Below are positions 8,012 to 17,882 of a stretch of DNA of 64,000 bases, piece after piece. The stretch comes from an uncultured Lachnospiraceae bacterium (GTDB taxonomy: Bacteria > Bacillota > Clostridia > Lachnospirales > Lachnospiraceae). The notes beneath the pieces were generated by a model. It made no database searches. It worked only from the letters and a program-made list of their open reading frames with translations, and was not told where the DNA came from. The stretch's first letter is position 1, and each line of letters opens with the position of its first letter. The DNA is taken from NCBI GenBank assembly GCA_910578555.1, contig CAJTPS010000005.1, positions 124,001 to 188,000 of the forward strand. Reading direction: 5' to 3'. The translations under genes and the position numbers were made by a program.

Positions 8012-8317
8012 ATGTACGCAATTATTGCAACAGGTGGAAAGCAGTACAAAGTTTCCGAAGGAGACGTCATCAAGGTTGAGAAATTAGACGCTGAAGTCGG
8101 AGCTTCTGTAACATTTGACCAGGTGGTAGCTGTCAGCGATCAGGAACTTAAGGTTGCAGGCGATGTCGCAAGCGCAACTGTTACCGGAACCGTTATGGAT
8201 CAGGGTAAGTACCGTAAAGTTATCGTTTACAAGTATAAGAGAAAAACAGGCTATCATAAGAAAAACGGTCACAGACAAGCATACACTCAGGTTAAGATCG
8301 ACAAAATCAATGCGTAG
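8012..8317 (+). CDS. rplU: 50S ribosomal protein L21
   Basis: This 101-residue protein is L21, a large-subunit protein that binds 23S rRNA near L20. It opens with the typical MYAIIATGGKQYKV and has the C-terminal basic pattern YKRKTGYHKKNGHRQ. GGAGG at 8001-8005 lies 6 bases before ATG 8012. An upstream in-frame ATG at 7994 is excluded because it would lie inside the leader and before the Shine-Dalgarno. It is the first gene of the conserved rplU - prp - rpmA operon, with a strong promoter and a structured leader. Confidence 0.97.
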   Translation: MYAIIATGGKQYKVSEGDVIKVEKLDAEVGASVTFDQVVAVSDQELKVAGDVASATVTGTVMDQGKYRKVIVYKYKRKTGYHKKNGHRQAYTQVKIDKINA

Positions 8318-8409
8318 CATTTAGTTTTAGAGACAGGTGAGAGTTGTGCGAAGGTGATTGTAATGATCTGATTCAGACGACGAATCAGGGAATGCAATCA
8401 GGGTGTGAG

Positions 8410-8742
8410 ATGACACAGATCACATTTTATAAGACAGCAGCAGGAGAATATCAGGGATTTACATGTGACGGTCATGCAGGATACGCGAATTATGGCGAAG
8501 ATATCGTGTGTGCATCGATCTCTGTACTGGTCATTAACACCATTAATTCTCTGGAAGAGATAACCGGAGAGAAAATGGATGTGACGACTGACGGGGATTC
8601 CGGAACCATCCGGTGTCGCTTCGTGAATGTGCCTTTGCGGGAAACTTCCCGGGTTCTGATGGATTCTCTGGTGCTGGGGCTTACCCATATTGAGAAGCAA
8701 TACGGGTCAAAATATTGCAAATTGACATTTGAGGAGGTGTAA
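8410..8742 (+). CDS. prp: Ribosomal-processing cysteine protease Prp
   Basis: This 110-residue protein is Prp (YsxB), which removes the N-terminal extension of ribosomal protein L27. The catalytic dyad is visible as H22 (DGHAGYA) and C34 (DIVCAS), the same positions reported for the Staphylococcus aureus enzyme when the start is taken at ATG 8410. Longer frames from 8344 or 8392 exist. They add residues not seen in the family, although the Shine-Dalgarno for 8410 is weak. It lies between rplU and rpmA, as in other Firmicutes, and the L27 encoded next carries the extension it would cut. Confidence 0.9.
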   Translation: MTQITFYKTAAGEYQGFTCDGHAGYANYGEDIVCASISVLVINTINSLEEITGEKMDVTTDGDSGTIRCRFVNVPLRETSRVLMDSLVLGLTHIEKQYGSKYCKLTFEEV

Positions 8743-8746
8743 TACC

Positions 8747-10415
<1,669 letters not shown>

Positions 10416-10432
10416 AAGGGAAGAGGTATATT

Positions 10433-10735
10433 ATGACGAGTAAACAGAGAGCATATTTAAAGAGTCTCGCTTCGACAATAAATCCTATTTTTCAGGTGGG
10501 AAAATCCAGCCTGACACCGGAATTTACGGCTGCGATCGGTGAGGCGTTCAACACGAAAGAACTGATCAAGATCGCGGTGCTGAAAAACTGCATGGATGAT
10601 CCGAATGAGATCGCGCAGGTGATCGCGGAGCGAACGCGCTCGCAGGTGGTGCAGGTGATCGGCAAAAAGATTGTATTATACAAACCTGACAAGAAAAATC
10701 CGAAGATCATTCTGCCTAAGGAAACAACAAAATGA
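10433..10735 (+). CDS. yhbY: CRM-domain RNA-binding protein YhbY
   Basis: This 100-residue protein consists of a single CRM domain of the YhbY family, which associates with pre-50S particles. Family features are the opening LTxKQRAYLKSLA-like helix, the FQVGKSSLTPE loop (the GxxG-like RNA-binding turn) and LIKIAVLKN. The start at 10433 follows AAGAGG. It overlaps nadD by 4 bases (ATGA), so the two are translationally coupled. Its place after obgE fits a shared role in ribosome assembly. Confidence 0.93.
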   Translation: MTSKQRAYLKSLASTINPIFQVGKSSLTPEFTAAIGEAFNTKELIKIAVLKNCMDDPNEIAQVIAERTRSQVVQVIGKKIVLYKPDKKNPKIILPKETTK

Positions 10736-11334
10736 AAAAGACTGGGATTATGGGCGGCACATTCAATCCGATTCATAACGGGCATCTGGCGCTGGCGCAG
10801 AGCGCACTGGAACAGTTTGCACTGGATGAAGTGCTGTTCATGCCATGCGGCGTACCTTATATGAAAGCGGATCAGCATGTAGAGGACGGGCAGATCCGTG
10901 CCGAGATGACAGCGCTGGCGATCGAGGGCAGACCGCATTTCCGGTTGTCTCTCATAGAATTGGAGCAGGAGAGTAATACCTATACCTACCAGACGCTGGA
11001 GCGACTCAAATCAGAGAATCCGGAGACCGTATATTATTTTATCGCAGGTGCGGACAGCCTTTTTCATATGACGAAATGGGCTCGCCCTGAGCGGATCTTT
11101 GCCGACTGCCGGGTTCTTGCCGCTGTGCGGGACGATAAGACGACGGAGGATATGGAGGCACAGATACGGTTTCTGGAACAGCAGTATAGCGCGAAAATCC
11201 ACCTTCTGCAGACAGAAACCATGGATATCTCTTCTTCCGGAATCCGGCGAAAGGTTGCGGCTGGAGAGTCGATTGCGGATATGGTGCCGGAGACTGTCAG
11301 GATTTATATTGAACGGAAGAGGCTGTATCGTTAA
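10732..11334 (+). CDS. nadD: Nicotinate-nucleotide adenylyltransferase
   Basis: This 200-residue enzyme makes deamido-NAD from nicotinate mononucleotide and ATP. It has the nucleotidylyl-transferase signature G8-G-T-F-N with H15-N-G-H18 (the HxGH motif) and the C-terminal ISSSGIR motif. The start ATG overlaps the yhbY stop. The yqeK gene follows, as is standard in Firmicutes. The nadD - yqeK - rsfS order links NAD synthesis to ribosome silencing, which is well conserved although the reason is not known. Confidence 0.96.
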   Translation: MKKTGIMGGTFNPIHNGHLALAQSALEQFALDEVLFMPCGVPYMKADQHVEDGQIRAEMTALAIEGRPHFRLSLIELEQESNTYTYQTLERLKSENPETVYYFIAGADSLFHMTKWARPERIFADCRVLAAVRDDKTTEDMEAQIRFLEQQYSAKIHLLQTETMDISSSGIRRKVAAGESIADMVPETVRIYIERKRLYR

Positions 11335-11404
11335 ACGCGGTGTGGGAATAAGTATTCTCCGCGCGGATTGAAATTTATATGTGGGAACGGGAGCGAGATG
11401 TGCA

Positions 11405-12019
11405 ATGAATACGGCAGAACTTTACAAACTCAGAAAAGAGATGGAAAAAGCACTGGAGCCCAAGCGGTATGAGCATACGTTGAGCGTGGCATATACAGCA
11501 GCGAATCTGGCCGCCATACACGGTGTGGATATCGATAAAGCGCTTATAGCAGGTATGCTGCATGACTGCGCGAAATGTCTGAGCCATAAGAAACAGATGT
11601 CTGTCTGTGAAAAAAATCATATAAGCCTGACCGAAATGGAAACGGAGGAAAACTCGCCGCTGTTACATGCCAAGGCAGGAAGCGCACTGGCAAGGCAGGA
11701 ATACAGGATCACGGACGTGGATATTCTGAATGCGATCCGGTATCATACAACAGGACGACCCGGTATGAGTCCCCTGGAGAAGGTGATTTACATTGCAGAC
11801 TATATCGAACCCGGACGGAAACATGCAAAAAGAACATCGGAAGCGAATGATCCCTATATGCGTAATCTTACAGAAGCAAGGAAACTGGCATATCGTGACC
11901 TGAACAGGGCGCTGTACAGAATCCTGCAGGATACGCTTGCATATCTGACCGGAAAAGGCGGAAGAATAGATTTCATGACCAGAGAGACCTACGAATACTA
12001 TCAGGAAGAAAAGCAGTAA
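11405..12019 (+). CDS. yqeK: HD-domain hydrolase YqeK (diadenosine tetraphosphatase)
   Basis: This 204-residue protein is an HD-superfamily hydrolase of the YqeK type, shown in other Firmicutes to split Ap4A symmetrically into two ADP. Metal-binding residues visible are H24 (YEHTLSVA), H53-D54 (MLHDCAK), a later His (SPLLHAKAG), H in RYHTTGRPGM and D in YIADYIEPGR. The start at ATG 11405 is chosen because GGGAG lies about 11 bases upstream and the protein begins at MNTAELYKLRK; a longer frame from 11381 would place that site inside the gene. Confidence 0.92.
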   Translation: MNTAELYKLRKEMEKALEPKRYEHTLSVAYTAANLAAIHGVDIDKALIAGMLHDCAKCLSHKKQMSVCEKNHISLTEMETEENSPLLHAKAGSALARQEYRITDVDILNAIRYHTTGRPGMSPLEKVIYIADYIEPGRKHAKRTSEANDPYMRNLTEARKLAYRDLNRALYRILQDTLAYLTGKGGRIDFMTRETYEYYQEEKQ

Positions 12020-12100
12020 CTCCAATGGCTTATGGGTAGATTTTGTCCGGACACAAGAAATATAAATACAGGAACCCAATAACAGAAAGGATGAAAAACG

Positions 12101-12460
12101 ATGAACAGCAAAGAGACTGCAAAACTTGCCATCGCGGCATTGGAAGATAAAAAAGCGGAAGATATCAAAGTAATCGATATCAGCGAAGTATCTGTGATTG
12201 CAGATTACTTTATTATTGCAAACGGCACAAATCGCAGCCAGATCCAGGCGCTCTCCGACAATGTCGAGGAAAAACTCGGTAAAGCCGGCGTTCCTTTAAG
12301 ACAGATCGAAGGTTATGACACCGCAAACTGGGTACTTCTTGATTTCCATGATGTAATTATCCATATTTTTGATAAAGAAAATCGTTTATTCTATGATTTG
12401 GAGCGCATCTGGCGGGACGGAAAACTGATCGAAACGAAGATGATATCCGATGCAGATTGA
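12101..12460 (+). CDS. rsfS: Ribosome silencing factor RsfS
   Basis: This 119-residue protein is RsfS (YbeB/Iojap), which binds L14 and blocks subunit joining when nutrients are short. It shows the family core: D-I-S-E-V-S-V-I-A-D-Y-F-I-I-A, GTNRSQIQALSD, then GYDTANWVLLDF and the IHIF segment. The Shine-Dalgarno is GAAAGGATG. It closes the nadD - yqeK - rsfS cluster and is followed by a strong terminator. Confidence 0.95.
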   Translation: MNSKETAKLAIAALEDKKAEDIKVIDISEVSVIADYFIIANGTNRSQIQALSDNVEEKLGKAGVPLRQIEGYDTANWVLLDFHDVIIHIFDKENRLFYDLERIWRDGKLIETKMISDAD

Positions 12461-12472
12461 TTTTTTTCGAAA

Positions 12473-12514
12473 AAGAAGCCGGCAATGCCATCGGGCAATG
12501 TCAGCTTCTTTTCA
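12473..12514 (+). terminator. Intrinsic terminator after rsfS
   Basis: A 17-base stem (12473-12489 with 12494-12510, two mismatches) with an ATCG loop, outer pairs AAGAAGC/GCTTCTT, is followed by TT. It ends the ribosome/NAD cluster. Confidence 0.75.
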
Positions 12515-12573
12515 CTTAACAGGAAATGTTCTGAACATTGTCCTGTCAGGTCAAATAGTGTGCAGATTCATAA

Positions 12574-12795
12574 CTATGAGTCGGCATGTCTTGTTTCGCC
12601 GCCTGCATACATATAGAATGTGATAATATATAGACCGGCGATACCGACTAACGCATAAATGATTCTTGAAAACCATGACATATTACCAAAAACAAATGCC
12701 ACGAGGTCAAAACTGAAAAGACCGATCAGCCCCCAGTTAACAGCACCGATAATGGCAATCGTCAGGGCAAGGCAATCTAAACCTTTATTTTTCAT
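12574..12795 (-). CDS. DUF378 small membrane protein
   Basis: This 73-residue protein matches DUF378 (YuzA-like). It has two predicted membrane spans (about residues 9-30 and 40-62), and the family signature AIIGAVNWGLIGLF in the first. The start has GGGGGA 6-7 bases upstream. Function is unknown; family members are small inner-membrane proteins found singly. It is transcribed on its own, with a perfect hairpin in its leader (12828-12863). Confidence 0.88.
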   Translation of the reverse strand: MKNKGLDCLALTIAIIGAVNWGLIGLFSFDLVAFVFGNMSWFSRIIYALVGIAGLYIITFYMYAGGETRHADS

Positions 12796-12827
12796 GTTTG
12801 TTCCCCCTTTTTATCTCAAAAACTTAA

Positions 12828-12863
12828 AATAGTAACTGCCGATTCTATCTGACAGTTACTATT
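12828..12863. repeat. Perfect hairpin in the DUF378 leader
   Basis: AATAGTAACTG (12828-12838) pairs perfectly with CAGTTACTATT (12853-12863) around a 14-base loop. It sits about 33 bases before the DUF378 start on the minus strand. It could be an operator, an RNA element, or the end signal of lexA. Confidence 0.5.
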
Positions 12864-13009
12864 ATTATGTCTTGCACCAAATGAACTATACTGGAAAATA
12901 AACCAATGTGAATTTGGCGTGAATAATTCATATACAATTTACAAAAAATATCAGTTCAGATGTAACATGTCTGAAATGTCCGGAGCGCCCGTAAAATAAG
13001 CCGTTCACA

Positions 13010-13630
13010 CTATTGGCGGTACAGTCTGAATACACCGAACACCTTGCCGAGAATCTGACACTCATCAACGATAATGGGCTCCATCGTGTCGTTTTCCGGC
13101 TGCAGGCGGATATGTCCGTTTTCTTTATAGAATGTTTTGACTGTGGCAGAGTCGTCGATCAGCGCCACTACCGTATCGCCGTTATTGGCGGTCTGACAGC
13201 ATTTGACAAAAATCTGATCGCCGCTGTATATGCCGACGTTAATCATGGAATCCCCCTTGACTTTTAATGCAAAAGATTCACCGCTCGGCACCATATCTGC
13301 AGGAACGGGGAAATAGCTCTCAACGTTCTGCTCGGCGAGAATCGGCTGTCCTGCAGCAACCTGTCCGATCACGGGAATGGAAACCATCTCCGTGCGTACC
13401 ATCTGGAAATTATCGTCACAAATCTCGATTGCACGCGGTTTCGTAGGGTCACGCCTGATGTATCCGTTCTTCTCAAGCGTCTCTAAATGGGAATGTACGG
13501 AAGAGGTGGATTTCAGATTAACGGCTTCACAGATCTCACGAACTGCCGGCGGATATCCTCTCTTTAAGATTTCATCTTTAATATAGTCGAGTATTTGCTG
13601 CTGTTTTGCAGTAATCTTACCATAACCCAT
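13010..13630 (-). CDS. lexA: SOS repressor LexA
   Basis: This 206-residue repressor has an N-terminal winged helix (about 1-68, [12 protein letters not shown] ... [16 protein letters not shown]). Its C-terminal autoprotease has the cleavage site A93-G94 and the catalytic S128 (KGDSMIN) and K165 (ATVKTFY). All are offset by 9 from E. coli LexA, as expected for a typical Gram-positive LexA. The start ATG at 13630 is followed by the conserved GYGKITAKQ; the longer frame from 13717 runs into the promoter. A -10 TATAAT lies at 13683-13688 (minus strand). A LexA box at 13729 suggests autoregulation. It faces the LysM gene, as lexA faces yneA in Bacillus. Confidence 0.96.
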   Translation of the reverse strand: MGYGKITAKQQQILDYIKDEILKRGYPPAVREICEAVNLKSTSSVHSHLETLEKNGYIRRDPTKPRAIEICDDNFQMVRTEMVSIPVIGQVAAGQPILAEQNVESYFPVPADMVPSGESFALKVKGDSMINVGIYSGDQIFVKCCQTANNGDTVVALIDDSATVKTFYKENGHIRLQPENDTMEPIIVDECQILGKVFGVFRLYRQ

Positions 13631-13728
13631 AAACAATAACCTTATCCTTTCCTGATAAAAAAGTCTGAACAATTTAAAAGATATTATAAGCATAACATAG
13701 CAGAGCATAAAAAGCAAACATATATTCA

Positions 13729-13740
13729 GAATATTTGTTC
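13729..13740 (-). promoter_or_regulatory. LexA box upstream of lexA
   Basis: GAAT-ATTT-GTTC, one mismatch from the Gram-positive SOS consensus GAAC-N4-GTTC. It sits about 40 bases upstream of the lexA -10 element (13683-13688) and is probably used for lexA autoregulation. Confidence 0.65.
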
Positions 13741-13760
13741 GATAATTTTACCGGAAAGTA

Positions 13761-13789
13761 TTGACACTCGAAAATTTGTTCGATATAAT
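13761..13789 (+). promoter_or_regulatory. SOS-controlled promoter of the LysM gene
   Basis: A perfect sigma-A promoter: TTGACA (13761-13766), a 17-base spacer and TATAAT (13784-13789). A LexA box (GAAA-ATTT-GTTC, 13770-13781) lies wholly inside the spacer, so LexA binding would block polymerase. Confidence 0.88.
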
Positions 13790-13801
13790 ACAGCATATAA
13801 A

Positions 13802-13826
13802 GAACGTTTGTTCGCAACATTTGTTC
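13802..13826 (+). promoter_or_regulatory. Tandem LexA boxes downstream of the promoter
   Basis: GAAC-GTTT-GTTC (13802-13813) is an exact match to GAAC-N4-GTTC. CAAC-ATTT-GTTC (13815-13826) follows one base later. Both lie just after the expected transcription start, before the Shine-Dalgarno of the LysM gene. Confidence 0.85.
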
Positions 13827-13850
13827 TGGTATGAAAGGATAGGTGGAAAA

Positions 13851-14252
13851 ATGTACGCAAAACACATGAACTATATGAGAACCGAAGATATAAGAAGTGA
13901 GCGCAGAATCTGCAGGAACAGAGTCAGAAGGCAGCGGGAGATGATGAAGAATTTCCTGATACTCGCCATGACCGTATGCCTGATCGTTACCTGCTCAGTC
14001 GTATTAAGCGGTTTCCGTTCGAATGCAAAAGATGATTCTACAGAGACTTCTTACAAATATTATAAAAGCATTGTCGTATCCGGCGATGATACATTATGGT
14101 CGATTGCGGAAGAGCATATGGACGTGGAGCATTATGACTCCATCAATGATTATATCAATGAAGTCAAGGCAATGAACTCTCTTTCCGATGACGCTATACA
14201 CTATGGTACTCATTTGATCATTCCTTATTATGACAATGTGTATACAGGCTAG
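13851..14252 (+). CDS. LysM membrane protein, YneA-like SOS division inhibitor
   Basis: This 133-residue protein has a basic cytosolic N-terminus and one membrane span (about 35-53). The extracytoplasmic LysM domain (about 71-124, SIVVSGDDTLWSIAEEH ... HYGTHLIIPYY) would bind peptidoglycan. The start at 13851 follows AGGTGG. Gene position (divergent from lexA), SOS boxes and the membrane-span-plus-LysM layout match Bacillus subtilis YneA, which delays cytokinesis during DNA damage. Sequence similarity to YneA itself cannot be measured here, so the functional name is inference. Confidence 0.82.
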   Translation: MYAKHMNYMRTEDIRSERRICRNRVRRQREMMKNFLILAMTVCLIVTCSVVLSGFRSNAKDDSTETSYKYYKSIVVSGDDTLWSIAEEHMDVEHYDSINDYINEVKAMNSLSDDAIHYGTHLIIPYYDNVYTG

Positions 14253-14366
14253 CGGTTATAACTGTTCATACGGTGCAATGCGGTTTTAAAGTATTTACGT
14301 GTATCGAGTACGATCATGAATCCGGACCTTATTTCGCGGCGGACCTTACTCCACGGATTTGTCAGG

Positions 14367-15434
14367 TTAATCGGGATCACGCTTTTCACGCAGTTTCACT
14401 TTATCTGCGGCATAGCGGCGCCGCTCATCTTCTAATGCGGCATAATGCTTCCTGGTTGTGTTGACATCCTTGTGACCCAGGACATCGGCTACCAGATAGA
14501 TATCTCCGGTTTCACGATACAGGGATGTACCGTATGTACTTCTGAGTTTATGTGGCGTAATCTTCTTAAGGCTTGTGACGGTAGAAGAGTATTTTTTAAC
14601 CATATTTTCTACGGCACGTACAGAAATCCGCCGGTTCTGCAATGACAGGAATAACGCATTTTCATGGCCGGACTGCGGAATGATATGATGCCGTTCATCC
14701 AAATAGTCATGCAGGGCATTTTCTACTTCTTCGCCGAAATATATGACAGCCTCGTAGCCGCCTTTGCGGCGGATCTTAATGCCGTTATTCTTAAAATCCA
14801 CATCCCCGAGATCCAGCCCGACGCATTCGGACACACGGATACCGGTTCCGAGAAGCAGAGTGAGAATTGCTATATCTCTGGTCTTTGTGACTTTGTGGAA
14901 GCGCTGCTGTGCTTTGGTCAATCTGGTACCATCCTCTACCTGATCCAGTAAAACGGCGACTTCATCCGCATCCAGACGGATAATTTCTTTTTCATGCAGT
15001 TTGGGGAGCGGTACGAGGATTGCGGGATTTTTTTCAATCAGTTCCGCCTGGAAAAAATAATTATAAAAGCTTCTGAGCGCCGCCAGTTTTCTTTTCTTGC
15101 CGCGTTCGTCATTGGTATATACTTTGCCGTCTTTCTCGTAATAGGAGAGATATTCTATATATTCTTCGATATCTTCCCTTGTGAGTTGTTCTAAGATCGT
15201 CAACGGAAACTGCCGAATCTCCATGCGTTTACAATAACTGTTATTGTCATGCAGATACTCGAAGAAGACTCTGATGTCATAAGCGTAGGCAAGTCTTGTC
15301 CGCGCGGAAGTATATTCACTGATGCCGCGGAAGAACTGTTTGCAGAAAGGCGGTAATGTGTCAAGAACCTCTCGCATTTTCTGTACATTGCTTATATTCT
15401 GCTGATCGTGATAGTTAGGATCTTTCGTACTCAT
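14367..15434 (-). CDS. Tyrosine recombinase, XerS-like
   Basis: This 355-residue site-specific recombinase has an N-terminal SAM-like DNA-binding domain (about 20-160) and a C-terminal catalytic domain. The catalytic set is complete: Arg in TGIRVSE, Lys in RRKGG, His/Arg in PHKLRST, His in LGHKD and the Tyr nucleophile in RKHYAAL. Length and the opening region (DTLPPFCKQFFRG) resemble the single-recombinase XerS of streptococci more than XerC/D. The start at 15434 is used because it overlaps the upstream stop (TAATG); an ATG at 15446 is possible. It may resolve chromosome dimers. No dif-like site was identified. Confidence 0.83.
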   Translation of the reverse strand: MSTKDPNYHDQQNISNVQKMREVLDTLPPFCKQFFRGISEYTSARTRLAYAYDIRVFFEYLHDNNSYCKRMEIRQFPLTILEQLTREDIEEYIEYLSYYEKDGKVYTNDERGKKRKLAALRSFYNYFFQAELIEKNPAILVPLPKLHEKEIIRLDADEVAVLLDQVEDGTRLTKAQQRFHKVTKTRDIAILTLLLGTGIRVSECVGLDLGDVDFKNNGIKIRRKGGYEAVIYFGEEVENALHDYLDERHHIIPQSGHENALFLSLQNRRISVRAVENMVKKYSSTVTSLKKITPHKLRSTYGTSLYRETGDIYLVADVLGHKDVNTTRKHYAALEDERRRYAADKVKLREKRDPD

Positions 15435-16150
15435 TAAAACGCCCATCCTTCCAGTAGTCCGCTTTGAACAGCGGTAAACATTCTTTCCTTGACACCAGGA
15501 GTCTCCAGATTGATCTCCCGGATCAGATTCTTGATATATTCCCGCTTCGTGTGTCCGTCCGCCGGGCAGGGACTCTTCACAACGGGCACGTCATATTTAT
15601 TGACAAAACCGATCACGTCTGCCTCGCTCATGTAGATCAGCGGACGGATCACCGTGATATCCGTGCGGTCCAGATAAGTGACCGGGCGGAAAGTATGGAA
15701 TCTGCCCTCATAAATCAATGACATCATCATCGTCTCCACGACGTCATCCTTATGGTGGGCATATGCCACCTTATTGCACCCGGAAGCCTTCATTGCGTCG
15801 TTCAATGCGCCTTTACGCATTTTGGCGCACAGGGAACACGGATTGGATTCCTTGCGGTCATCGAAGATGATCCGGGCTATATCCGTCTTAATTACATGGT
15901 ATTCCACGTCAAGAGACGCACATAGCGCTTTGATTTTATCCAGATTCAGATTATCGAATCCGAGATCCACCGTAACACCGCACAGGCTGAAAGGCTGCGG
16001 ATAAAATCTTCGCAGTCCCTGCAGCGCATAGAGCAGTGTCAGACTGTCTTTGCCGCCGGAAATACCGACCGCAATCTTATCGCCGGCTTCGATCATATGA
16101 TAATCATCTATCGCTTTACGTGTCACGCTGTATAACTGTTGTAATTTCAT
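15434..16150 (-). CDS. TtcA/TilS-type tRNA thiolase, PP-loop ATPase
   Basis: This 238-residue protein has the PP-loop SGGKDS at S31-S36, a CxxC pair (NPCSLCAKMRKG) and a later Cys in SPCPADGHT. This is the cysteine pattern of TtcA-type tRNA 2-thiolation enzymes, which bind an iron-sulfur cluster and thiolate C32 of some tRNAs. The start at ATG 16150 follows GGGGA by 6 bases. Longer frames read into the repeat block upstream and should be ignored. It overlaps the recombinase gene (TAATG), so the two are coupled. Confidence 0.85.
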   Translation of the reverse strand: MKLQQLYSVTRKAIDDYHMIEAGDKIAVGISGGKDSLTLLYALQGLRRFYPQPFSLCGVTVDLGFDNLNLDKIKALCASLDVEYHVIKTDIARIIFDDRKESNPCSLCAKMRKGALNDAMKASGCNKVAYAHHKDDVVETMMMSLIYEGRFHTFRPVTYLDRTDITVIRPLIYMSEADVIGFVNKYDVPVVKSPCPADGHTKREYIKNLIREINLETPGVKERMFTAVQSGLLEGWAF

Positions 16151-16173
16151 ATAAATCCCCATCCTAGAATGTA

Positions 16174-16415
16174 TTTTTAGCAAAGTCTGCGGAGAATGCA
16201 TGCTTTTTTGCATTCTCCAGTATGAGAAGAAGTTGTATCACAACTCTTAGTCCTTTTTAGCAAAGTCTGCGGAGAATGCATGCTTTTTTGCATTCTCCAG
16301 TATGAGAAGGAGTTGTATCACAACTCTTAGTCCTTTTTAGCAAAGTCTGCGGAGAATGCATGCTTTTTTGCATTCTCCAGTATGAGAAGAAGTTGTATCA
16401 CAACTTCTTCTCATA
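16174..16415. repeat. Three tandem copies of an 80-bp palindromic unit
   Basis: An 80-base unit is repeated exactly in phase (marker CAAAGTCTGC at 16181, 16261 and 16341). Copies differ by a single base in the first two (AAGAAG/AAGGAG), and the third diverges at its 3' end. Each unit has a perfect hairpin GGAGAATGCA...TGCATTCTCC and a second dyad AGTTGT-ATC-ACAACT. In the last copy the second dyad extends to a perfect 16-bp stem (16381-16396 with 16400-16415). The array fills most of the gap between divergent genes, in the leader of the thiolase gene. Confidence 0.95.
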
Positions 16416-16571
16416 CAATTATACAAAACAATCACTTTCTTAGCATTATTTTTTTAAAAATATAATGCAGATTGTGAAAAAAATGGTATACTTGATATAT
16501 CGTACCTTTTCGGCTGTCGAGAGGGTGCTTCGTAAGAAATATATACATATAAGGCAGAGGAGTCGGGCTGT

Positions 16572-17882
16572 ATGAAATTTAAATTTGAAAAGAAATATTT
16601 CTGTTGGGGTCTCACGGCATTTCTCGTAATTGTTGCAAGCATATTATTTTACTACATCCTTTTTCACAGATCCAATTTATCAAGCGGTATTGCAAAAATC
16701 ATCGGGATATCCATGCCGGTCATAGATGGTTTTGTGCTGGCATATCTGATCACCCCGGTGCTCAATAAGATCGAAAAATGTATTATCAGGCCTCTATATA
16801 AGAAGGCGAATGTACCGGAGACGCCCAAGAATAAGCGGAGAATGAGAGTACTGTCTATCTTAGTGACGGTGGTCCTGATTCTGATTGTTATGTATGAGTT
16901 ATTTGGATTGATTATTCCGGAGGTTATCCGCAGCATTCAGAGTATTATTTTCCAGTTCCCTATCTATGTCGATAATCTGAGTAACTGGGCGCTTGGGCTT
17001 ATGAAGAATAATCCGGATCTCGAAGAAGTGTTAAACGGGCTGATTACGCAGTATTCCTCTAAGCTGCTGGGTTATCTTAACAGTAATCTGCTTCCGCATA
17101 TTAATGATCTTCTAAAGACCTTATCACTTAGCGTGATTGGTGTATTTAAAGCTTTATGGAATTTTGTGATTGGCTTTATCATTTCCATCTACGTACTTGG
17201 CAGCAAGGAGCGGTTTGCGGGTCAGGCCAAGAAGATCGTCTATGCGCTGTTTGACCGCAAAGCCGGCAATGAGATTATTACAAATTTCCGTTTTATTCAC
17301 AGCACTTTTATCGGGTTTATCGGCGGTAAGATCGTGGATTCCATTATTATCGGTGTCATTTGCTTTGTCTGTACGAGTATTATAGGCACGCCGTACGCCA
17401 TTCTCGTCAGCGTAATTGTCAGCGTGACGAATGTGATTCCTTTCTTCGGACCATGGATCGGCGGCGTACCGAGTGCGTTGCTTGTTCTGATGGTTGATCC
17501 GATACAGGCATTGTACTTCATCATCCTGATTCTGGTCATCCAGCAGTTTGACGGCAATATTCTCGGTCCGAAGATTCTGGGAGATTCCACCGGACTTTCC
17601 GGCTTCTGGGTTATCTTTGCGATCACGATATTCGGCGGATTATTCGGGGTACTCGGTATGGTTGTCGGAGTGCCGATCTTCGCGGTATTTTATGCGGGAG
17701 TCAGAGCCTCGGTCAACAGGATGCTTCGCCGAAAGGAACTTCCTACAGATATACATCCTTATATGACAGTGGGGCAGATCGATGAAGCCAAAGTCTTTAC
17801 GGAATATGTGCCGCCGGTCAGAAAGAAAAAGAAAAAAGAAGAGAGTAGTGACAATGAGATTTCTGATTCAAAGGGTAACTAG
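16572..17882 (+). CDS. AI-2E family transporter (UPF0118)
   Basis: This 436-residue membrane protein shows the AI-2E / UPF0118 pattern. There are about eight spans with a large soluble region between the third and fourth. The conserved region includes GGKIVDSIIIG, NVIPFFGPWIGGVP and QQFDGNILGPKILG. The lysine-rich C-terminal tail (KKKKKEE) is cytosolic. Members export small molecules (AI-2 in E. coli TqsA; Na+/H+ exchange in some Gram-positives), and the substrate here is unknown. GAGGAG lies about 12 bases before the start. The 3' end overlaps dtd by 29 bases. Confidence 0.9.
   Translation: MKFKFEKKYFCWGLTAFLVIVASILFYYILFHRSNLSSGIAKIIGISMPVIDGFVLAYLITPVLNKIEKCIIRPLYKKANVPETPKNKRRMRVLSILVTVVLILIVMYELFGLIIPEVIRSIQSIIFQFPIYVDNLSNWALGLMKNNPDLEEVLNGLITQYSSKLLGYLNSNLLPHINDLLKTLSLSVIGVFKALWNFVIGFIISIYVLGSKERFAGQAKKIVYALFDRKAGNEIITNFRFIHSTFIGFIGGKIVDSIIIGVICFVCTSIIGTPYAILVSVIVSVTNVIPFFGPWIGGVPSALLVLMVDPIQALYFIILILVIQQFDGNILGPKILGDSTGLSGFWVIFAITIFGGLFGVLGMVVGVPIFAVFYAGVRASVNRMLRRKELPTDIHPYMTVGQIDEAKVFTEYVPPVRKKKKKEESSDNEISDSKGN

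Noticed and set aside
16174..16415. Repeat block as a CRISPR array
   Set aside because: There are no unique spacers: the full 80-bp unit is repeated. No cas genes are present.
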